DNA of 14,500 nt from Patescibacteria group bacterium. GTDB taxonomy: Bacteria > Patescibacteriota > Minisyncoccia > JAHIHE01. This document shows, piece after piece, positions 1-4,567 of this stretch (position 1 is the stretch's first letter; each line of letters begins with the position of its first letter). Made by a program: the position numbers and the translations under genes. The stretch covers positions 1 through 14,500 of the forward strand of contig JAHIHE010000054.1 of NCBI GenBank assembly GCA_018899995.1, in the 5' to 3' direction. Below the pieces are notes generated by a model, which saw only the letters and a program-made list of their open reading frames with translations, ran no database searches and was not told the DNA's origin.

Positions 1-361
1 ATATTCCTCCACCATTGTCAGGCGTCCAGCCAACCGGACAGTTTACCAAGGAGTAATTGGTAAAATTACTATTTTCAACTTTTACATATACAATGTCGTT
101 CCCGCTAGTTTTATTAATAGTGAATGTATATGTTGTGCCAGTTGCTCCTCCTTTTACTAATGTTGGAGCAACCGTTACCGTCGCCGTATGCGCCGCCAAA
201 GCGGGCGAAACGGCAACAAAAAAACCGCTCATCAAAAATGCCGCGGCGAAAATAATACAAAACGACCGTTTTAAGGTTTGATAAACCTTGTCTCTAAAAC
301 CATTAGTAGAGAGAGAGAGAGAGAGAGAGATTGCTTTGAGTGCTTTGTTTTGGTTATTCAT
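1..361 (-). CDS. Secreted surface protein, N-terminal part (runs off the window)
   Basis: Reading leftwards from ATG at 361, an open frame continues to the window edge. The first about 30 residues include a Ser-Leu run encoded by a (CT)11 tract, then a basic stretch (YQTLKRS) and a clear signal peptide (IIFAAAFLMSGFFVAVSPALA, ALA cleavage). The mature part begins HTATVTVAPTLVKGGATGT and is Thr/Val/Asn-rich, like beta-sandwich surface or S-layer-type proteins. It has no recognisable catalytic motif. The start is chosen as the first ATG in frame with the signal peptide. A nearer ATG at 303 is out of frame and gives only a 10-residue peptide. No Shine-Dalgarno is visible, as for most genes here. 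The leader before the signal peptide is unusually long, so the tract may be an expansion. The ORF and secretion signal are secure; the function is unknown. Confidence 0.72.
   Translation of the reverse strand, partial: MNNQNKALKAISLSLSLSTNGFRDKVYQTLKRSFCIIFAAAFLMSGFFVAVSPALAAHTATVTVAPTLVKGGATGTTYTFTINKTSGNDIVYVKVENSNFTNYSLVNCPVGWTPDNGGGI
308..330 (-). repeat. (CT)11 dinucleotide tract inside the leader of the surface gene
   Basis: The plus strand reads (AG)11A. On the minus strand it encodes alternating Ser-Leu between the ATG at 361 and the signal peptide. Gain or loss of one unit moves the frame by 2 nt and would disconnect the start from the secreted protein. This is the classic layout of slipped-strand phase variation. 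Confidence 0.85.
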
Positions 362-415
362 ATTTTTATTTTTGTTATTTGTTAATTATTTATTAAACTC
401 TGCTGCATACAAATT

Positions 416-444
416 ACTTTATCACAATGCTATTTTTTTGTCAA
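416..444 (-). promoter_or_regulatory. Promoter module P1 for the surface gene
   Basis: On the minus strand, a perfect -35 TTGACA (444-439) is separated by 17 bp from TAAAGT (421-416), which is preceded by TGA (extended -10). The spacer contains GCATTGTGA, nearly identical to the spacers of P2 and P3. It lies about 50 bp upstream of the ATG at 361. Confidence 0.65.
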
Positions 445-505
445 GTATGGCAACCGACCATTGCCATAAAGAATTTTTTAATGATTTATTAAACTCATTA
501 TACCT

Positions 506-533
506 ACTCTATCACAACGCTTTTTTTTGTCAA
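506..533 (-). promoter_or_regulatory. Promoter module P2 (repeat of P1)
   Basis: On the minus strand, TTGACA (533-528), a 16-bp spacer ending GCGTTGTGA, and TAGAGT (511-506) with an extended TGA. After the -10, GAGTTTAATAAAT is shared with P1, so a segment of roughly 60 bp has been duplicated, not just the hexamers. Confidence 0.6.
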
Positions 534-623
534 TATTTTTTTTTATTTATCGTTAAGGAATTTCAATATTTCTGCGTTAAGTCCGCGTAATTCTGCGAAA
601 TTAGTAAAGCCTAATTTAAACCT

Positions 624-652
624 ACCCTATCACAACGCTATTTTTTTGTCAA
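624..652 (-). promoter_or_regulatory. Promoter module P3 (repeat of P1/P2)
   Basis: On the minus strand, TTGACA (652-647), a 17-bp spacer ending GCGTTGTGA, and TAGGGT (629-624) with an extended TGA. The bases after the -10 (AGGTTTAA) resemble P2. It is the most distal of three modules, all directed at the gene starting at 361. Confidence 0.55.
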
Positions 653-735
653 ATGTTTTCGCGCCTCGCAAAAAATCCCATAGAAAATCCCATAAAAAAA
701 ATCTTCTAACTTTTCCCACTTATTTCTAATTATTA

Positions 736-781
736 TTAACTGCTATGATGCTCTGTAGCATCATAGCAGTTAACTTTTTTT
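736..781 (+). terminator. Strong hairpin plus T-run (intrinsic-terminator-like)
   Basis: Arms 736-752 and 757-773 pair perfectly over 17 bp around the loop CTGT and are followed by a run of seven T at 775-781. The T-run is on the plus strand, yet no plus-strand gene lies upstream in the window. It may shield the surface gene's promoters or be a remnant. Confidence 0.6.
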
Positions 782-791
782 ACATTTTTCA

Positions 792-824
792 CATTATCAA
801 TAACATTATCAATAACATTATCAA
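792..824. repeat. Three 12-bp direct repeats (CATTATCAATAA)
   Basis: Two full copies (792-803, 804-815) and a 9-bp third (816-824) run head to tail just upstream of the IS982 copy. They have no spacers, so this is not a CRISPR. They could be an iteron-like site or simple slippage. Confidence 0.7.
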
Positions 825-904
825 CTTTGAATTACGAAATACCCAAAATCTTCAAAATAGGGTAAAATGATAATGTAAAAGAAGTTTAACAACTTTACAC
901 CATT

Positions 905-1680
905 ATGAAAACCGCAATTCAGTTATACGACAACCTAAAGCAGGTTGTGAAATTCTTCTACAAACAATTGAAACTTGATAAGTTTGAAAAATCAAAAGGT
1001 CGAAAATTAGCCCTCTCATCAATAGTTGAAACAATATCGCCACCAAGAAATCAATCTTTGAAATCTTTAAGCCGAAATGTTCTTACAAAACTTTAGTGGT
1101 AAACATAAATCGATTTGCCCATCTGGCTCTACTGGTTCTGGTAACAATTCTGAAAACCAACAGGAGAAACCAGCACTTCATCAAACACACTGATTCAACA
1201 GAAATACCTGTCTGCTCTAATCGGAAAGCTAAAAAGCATCAGACAATGAAGGGCTTGGCTAACTGGGGATGGACGGGAAAAGGTTCATTTTTTGGCTTAA
1301 AAATGCACATTACAACCGATTTGAATAGGAAATTATTGGCTGTTAAATTCACTTCTGGCAATACTGATGACAGGGAAATCTTTCTCGAATTAAACAAGGA
1401 TTTACTGGGATTATTTATTGCTGACGCTGGATATGTTTCTAAAAAATTACAACAAGATTTCTATCGGGAAGGCAAAAGAATGCTCCTTGTTAAACCAAGA
1501 AAGAATATGAAAAACCCAATGACCAAATTTCAGGAATTCCTTTACGGAACCAGAATGTTAATAGAACTCAATTTCAGAAATCTTAAAATGTTTTACGGCT
1601 TGGTAACCAGTTTACCAAGATCAGTGGGCGGATATTTGGCTAACTATATCTATAGCCTGCTGGCTTATCAAATCGCTTAA
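905..1680 (+). pseudogene. IS982-family transposase, frameshifted
   Basis: The first frame (905-1096) encodes the N-terminal helical region (LYDNLKQVVKFFYKQLKLDK). The second frame encodes the DDE catalytic part: KHTDSTEIPVCSN with the first Asp, KGLANWGWTGKGSFFGLKMH, LFIADAGYVSKKL with the second Asp, KPRKNMK, and RMLIELNFRNLK with the Glu. These are IS982-family landmarks. The second frame is open upstream of the GTG at 1096: from about 1042 it reads TKKSIFEIFKPKCSYKTLVV, which belongs to the same protein. The break therefore lies near 1030-1042 and is probably a small deletion with frameshift, because the joined length (about 260 aa) is a little short for the family (about 290, from memory). 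The acidic triad is intact, so the copy is probably inactive only because of the frame break. Programmed frameshifting is less likely, since IS982 normally uses a single ORF. Confidence 0.85.
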
Positions 1681-1740
1681 TTATTTCAATTATTCGTTTC
1701 AATGTTTGTAAATTGTTTGTAAATTTCACAATTTGTTCGC
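905..1740 (+). mobile_element. IS982-family insertion sequence remnant (ends not defined)
   Basis: The element is defined by its transposase. I could not find a convincing pair of terminal inverted repeats. TACCC...GGGTA at 840-864 has no mirror after the stop codon. The right flank (1681-1740) is AT-rich filler that leads directly into the 3' end of the short minus-strand gene, so the right end may be deleted. The bounds are approximate. Confidence 0.55.
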
Positions 1741-1742
1741 TA

Positions 1743-2180
1743 TCAACCAAATTTGGAAAATCCAAAGGGATTTTTGAATTGTCCGAATTTAGTTGTTAAA
1801 TTTGCATTTTGTAATTCAAGGTAATTGTAGAAAAAATCATACTCATTATCAAAATCGGGATATTCTTTTTTTGCAGGTTTCTTCATCTTCGGAGCGATTG
1901 CGTGAATATGCGATTGCGCCCATGTAATTCCAAACGCTGTAGGCGATCCATATTTTTCATAGATATGCAAATACTCATTTCTCGCTAAATACTCATTCCT
2001 AATTTCCAAATAATCATTTAATTTAATTTTATCCAATCCCAATAAATTTGAAATAATATATTCGTATTCGTTAAAAGGATAAACCGAAATTAAATCCTCA
2101 AGACGATTTTTTAATTTATTCCTATTTTCAACCGATAAAGTACCAATTAAATTTTCTAATTTTTTCTTTAAAGTTTCCAT
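1743..2180 (-). CDS. Small protein, possibly a C-terminally truncated type II restriction enzyme
   Basis: This 145-residue protein is the last gene of the methyltransferase operon, 8 bp after the DUF4406-like gene. Visible features are a helical N-terminus, YPFNEYEYIISNLLGL (about 34-49), FGITWAQSHIHAIAPKMKKP (about 83-102) and DFDNEYDFFYN (about 109-119). The G-x-TWAQ-x-HI and D-x-x-x-x-YDF pattern resembles, from memory, N-terminal parts of some type II endonucleases in which an (I/V)E-V-K catalytic strand follows soon after. Here that strand is absent: the protein ends in a low-complexity tail (GQFKNPFGFSKFG) close to the IS remnant. The reading is a restriction enzyme cut off before its catalytic lysine. 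A genuine small unknown protein cannot be excluded. Confidence 0.42.
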   Translation of the reverse strand: METLKKKLENLIGTLSVENRNKLKNRLEDLISVYPFNEYEYIISNLLGLDKIKLNDYLEIRNEYLARNEYLHIYEKYGSPTAFGITWAQSHIHAIAPKMKKPAKKEYPDFDNEYDFFYNYLELQNANLTTKFGQFKNPFGFSKFG

Positions 2181-2188
2181 AAATTATT

Positions 2189-2551
2189 TTATCTTTTTAA
2201 TTCCTTAAATTGTTTTTTAGTTTCATTTGTTTTTGGAATAATCGGAACATCTAATTTTAGCGCAAGATTTATTTCTTGCTCCATCCCTTTTGAAATGCGA
2301 TCACCAAAAAGCCACAATTCATCAATATACCTGCGATAAAAACATTCTAAATTAACATCGATCCCTAACTCTCTATCTTCTGTAATTTCATCGCCTAAAT
2401 ACTGAATAGAAACAAGATAAGGAACACAAGGTATGATTTGCCTATTATGAATTTTCTTACAAATATCCAAAACTTTTTTAACATTACTTCTAATATCTCC
2501 ACTGATAGGATGCCCGATAAAAACAACTTTCTTGGTATTTTTATTTTTCAT
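2189..2551 (-). CDS. DUF4406/DUF7768-like, nucleoside 2-deoxyribosyltransferase-fold protein
   Basis: This 120-residue single-domain protein begins with VVFIGHPISGDIRSNVKK (GHPISG loop) and continues with a region containing PCVPYL and a DRELGIDVNLE segment. Its core ends with DELWLFGDRISKGMEQEI, the hallmark of this family, followed by ALKLDVPI. The fold belongs to the nucleoside 2-deoxyribosyltransferase superfamily, and the Glu of GMEQEI matches the conserved acidic position of that fold. Members often lie in phages and mobile regions, and few have a tested substrate. It sits between the methyltransferase and the putative restriction remnant with gaps of 10 and 8 bp, so it is co-transcribed with them. 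A role in nucleotide turnover or defence is inference only. Confidence 0.75.
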   Translation of the reverse strand: MKNKNTKKVVFIGHPISGDIRSNVKKVLDICKKIHNRQIIPCVPYLVSIQYLGDEITEDRELGIDVNLECFYRRYIDELWLFGDRISKGMEQEINLALKLDVPIIPKTNETKKQFKELKR

Positions 2552-2561
2552 AACGCTAAAA

Positions 2562-4373
2562 CTATTGATTAAATTCGTTAATATATTTTTTTTCTTTTAG
2601 CGAGAGGGCAAATTTATCCATAATATAATTATCCAATTGTAAAAAATTATTTTCATCTTTTAATGTTTCATCAACCAGCCTAATAATTTTAGAAAAAGTT
2701 TTTTTATCCCAAAGTGGCAAGGGCATTTGCTCGATATGGCTTCGTAAAACCTTTATGCTTGAAAACTTTTTTTGAAATATAAATTGATATAAAGAAGAAT
2801 TAAACAAAGCAGCAATTACCTTAATCGAATAATCAGCGATTTTAGGAATAACGATATTAGCGCTATTCAAGGTTAGCTTCTGCTGGTCGTCATAAGCAAA
2901 AACTAAATATTTTGAAATAAATCTATAGATCAGTTTTTCTTTCGCGCGATATTTTTCTATTGGTGCAACTTGTTGAAATTTTTCAGGTGTAAATTGAATA
3001 TAACCTAAAGGTTCGCTTAATATAAACTTCTCAACATCTTTTCCTTTATAGATTGGTTCATATCCCTCTTTCGGTTCATTAACAATAAATTGTTTGTTGT
3101 TGCCAGTTACAATTCCCAGCGCCCAGTCAGCCTTATTTTCTAATGTTATATGTTTTATTTGATATATTTTATCAATTATTTCAGCGTCAAATCCGCTCAC
3201 ATGAATATCAAAAATAAAATCCTGATTATTCAACCACCTTGCTTGTTCAATATTATACTTTTCTTTTTCTTTGCAAATCTGAATATTTTTGTCTTTCTTT
3301 TGGGTCTTTTTTAAATCTAGTCTAATGACTGGAGTAAAAACATTTTTAAAAACCCTGTCAAGATAAACGATTTTTTTAATTTGAGTATTTTTTAATATAA
3401 TTTCTCTGATGTCTTTATGAGTTTTTACATTCAAAATTGATTCCGGCAAAATAAATGAAATTACCCCGCCATTACGAAGTAAATCAATGCTTTTTTTAAT
3501 AAAATAAGAAAAAGATTCAGTTGATGTTATTGCGGGATAAAAATTTTTTAACTTTTCAGTGTCTTCTTTTGAAAAATGCACGCCCCAAGGCGGATTTGTC
3601 GCTACAACATCAAAATCTCGTATATTTTCATCATTTAGACTAAATAAATCATAATTTCCAATTTCAAAAAGAGTATTTTTGCAAACTATATTCGGAACAA
3701 AATTTTGATTCTTGTATTTAATCAAGATATTCAACCTCGCAATTTTTACCGCAATTTCATCAACATCAACTCCGTAAATATTTTTTGGATTATCAATTAT
3801 ATCCGCAAAAGATAATAAAAATTGTCCCGTCCCGCAACACGGATCAAGAACCTTGGAGTCTTTTTTTACATAATCTTTAATTATTTCATTAACAATAATT
3901 TCCGGAGTATAATATGAACCATTTTGAGATTTTTTTCCTTCAAGTAATAAAGATTGATAGATGAACCCTAAAATATCCTGCTGTTTGGGAATATTGCAAT
4001 CTAGTAAAAAAGAAAAGTTTTCTTTTATCTTTCCTTCCTCTATTTTTGATAGCCATGATTTTATCTCTTTTTTTATTTGCTTATTTTGGAAATAAATATT
4101 TTGACTATCAAATAAATTTTTAATGCTGATATTGGAAACGATATTTTCTTTTTGCAAAAGATTTAGGACCAAAAGCAAAAGCGATGTGAAAACATCAATT
4201 TTATTTTCCTTGATAAAAGTAATAATCTTTGTAATGTCATCAATTCCAATACCTGCTTTTAAATATTCTTCCGGTATAAAAGTTCTTTCTGCTTTTGATT
4301 TATTTGCTCGTCCGTTTAGTTTTTCAAGATTGCCATTTTCAATATCCGCTTTTAAATTTTGTATTTCTCTCAA
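2562..4373 (-). CDS. N6-adenine DNA methyltransferase (gamma class, TaqI/Eco57I-like) with target-recognition region
   Basis: The protein has 603 residues from a TTG start. Visible motifs are GSYYTP (motif X, 152-157), VLDPCCGTGQF (motif I, SAM binding, about 175-185), GVDVDEIAV (motif II) and NPPW (motif IV catalytic, 260-263). After about residue 400 comes a target-recognition region ending FNSSLYQFIFQKKFSSIK (about 524-541) and MPLPLW, as in TaqI-type C-terminal domains. The order X-I-IV-TRD is gamma class, so the product methylates adenine in a specific site. The 5' end does not look original. The codons just upstream in another frame encode an HTH ORF (4339-4539), and one extra copy of a 7-bp unit (4367-4380) breaks the join. 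The current start codon lies inside that duplication. Codon use is much more AT-rich than in the ATPase upstream, which suggests transfer. Confidence 0.88.
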   Translation of the reverse strand: MREIQNLKADIENGNLEKLNGRANKSKAERTFIPEEYLKAGIGIDDITKIITFIKENKIDVFTSLLLLVLNLLQKENIVSNISIKNLFDSQNIYFQNKQIKKEIKSWLSKIEEGKIKENFSFLLDCNIPKQQDILGFIYQSLLLEGKKSQNGSYYTPEIIVNEIIKDYVKKDSKVLDPCCGTGQFLLSFADIIDNPKNIYGVDVDEIAVKIARLNILIKYKNQNFVPNIVCKNTLFEIGNYDLFSLNDENIRDFDVVATNPPWGVHFSKEDTEKLKNFYPAITSTESFSYFIKKSIDLLRNGGVISFILPESILNVKTHKDIREIILKNTQIKKIVYLDRVFKNVFTPVIRLDLKKTQKKDKNIQICKEKEKYNIEQARWLNNQDFIFDIHVSGFDAEIIDKIYQIKHITLENKADWALGIVTGNNKQFIVNEPKEGYEPIYKGKDVEKFILSEPLGYIQFTPEKFQQVAPIEKYRAKEKLIYRFISKYLVFAYDDQQKLTLNSANIVIPKIADYSIKVIAALFNSSLYQFIFQKKFSSIKVLRSHIEQMPLPLWDKKTFSKIIRLVDETLKDENNFLQLDNYIMDKFALSLKEKKYINEFNQ

Positions 4374-4539
4374 CTCTCAAATGGAAATTATATCTGCTAT
4401 TGTTAAATGTTTTTAAATTTCCGCATTTAACCCAATTTTTAACTGTTGCAGTAGAAATACCCAAAAAAGCAGCAACGTTTTCTATATTTAATACTGCTTC
4501 GTTATTACTAACTATTAAATTTTTACTAAAAATTGACAT
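4339..4539 (-). CDS. HTH domain split from the N-terminus of the methyltransferase
   Basis: This 66-residue ORF contains an excisionase/MerR-type helix-turn-helix: IENVAAFLGISTATVKNWVK (about 19-38), followed by the wing-like GNLKTFNNSRYNFHL. Past residue 55 (HLR) it runs out of frame into the methyltransferase and stops after RVERNTKFKSGY. Removing one CTCTCAA unit from 4367-4380 would give ...NFHLREIQNLKADIENG in one frame. The ancestral gene was therefore probably an HTH-methyltransferase fusion of about 657 residues. The ATG at 4539 is 28 bp after the stop of the ATPase gene. As it stands, the HTH may be expressed alone or be non-functional. Confidence 0.7.
   Translation of the reverse strand: MSIFSKNLIVSNNEAVLNIENVAAFLGISTATVKNWVKCGNLKTFNNSRYNFHLRVERNTKFKSGY
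4367..4380 (-). repeat. 7-bp tandem duplication (CTCTCAA x2) at the HTH/methyltransferase junction
   Basis: The copies at 4367-4373 and 4374-4380 are identical and adjacent. Seven bases shift the frame by one, and deleting one copy restores a continuous HTH-methyltransferase reading frame. Confidence 0.85.
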
Positions 4540-4567
4540 AATCTATTTTATTTATTCTCAAGTTATT

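Larger units (their letters stand above)
653..904. other. Non-coding spacer between P3 and the IS
   Basis: No gene is seen. The spacer holds a near-tandem AAAATCCCATA pair (about 674-695), a 17-bp-stem hairpin (736-773) and three 12-bp direct repeats (792-824). Just before it, 563-600 contains low-complexity 'TTCTGCGTTAAGTCCGCGTAA'-like filler. Confidence 0.6.

Noticed and set aside
57..590. Plus-strand ORFs at 57-281 and 288-590
   Set aside because: The first is antisense to the signal-peptide gene. The second starts in the AG repeat and runs through T-rich promoter repeats, with Phe/Leu-rich sequence typical of a spurious frame.
676..692. Two TCCCA words (TGGGA on the minus strand) resembling MraZ operator repeats
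   Set aside because: There are only two copies, 12 bp apart, and no division-cluster gene nearby. The AAAATCCCATA words look like a simple tandem duplication.
792..824. Direct repeats that might be a CRISPR
   Set aside because: The 12-bp units are contiguous with no spacers, and no cas gene is present.
840..864. TACCC...GGGTA as the IS982 terminal repeat
   Set aside because: The two halves lie on the same side of the transposase and no mirrored copy is found after 1680.
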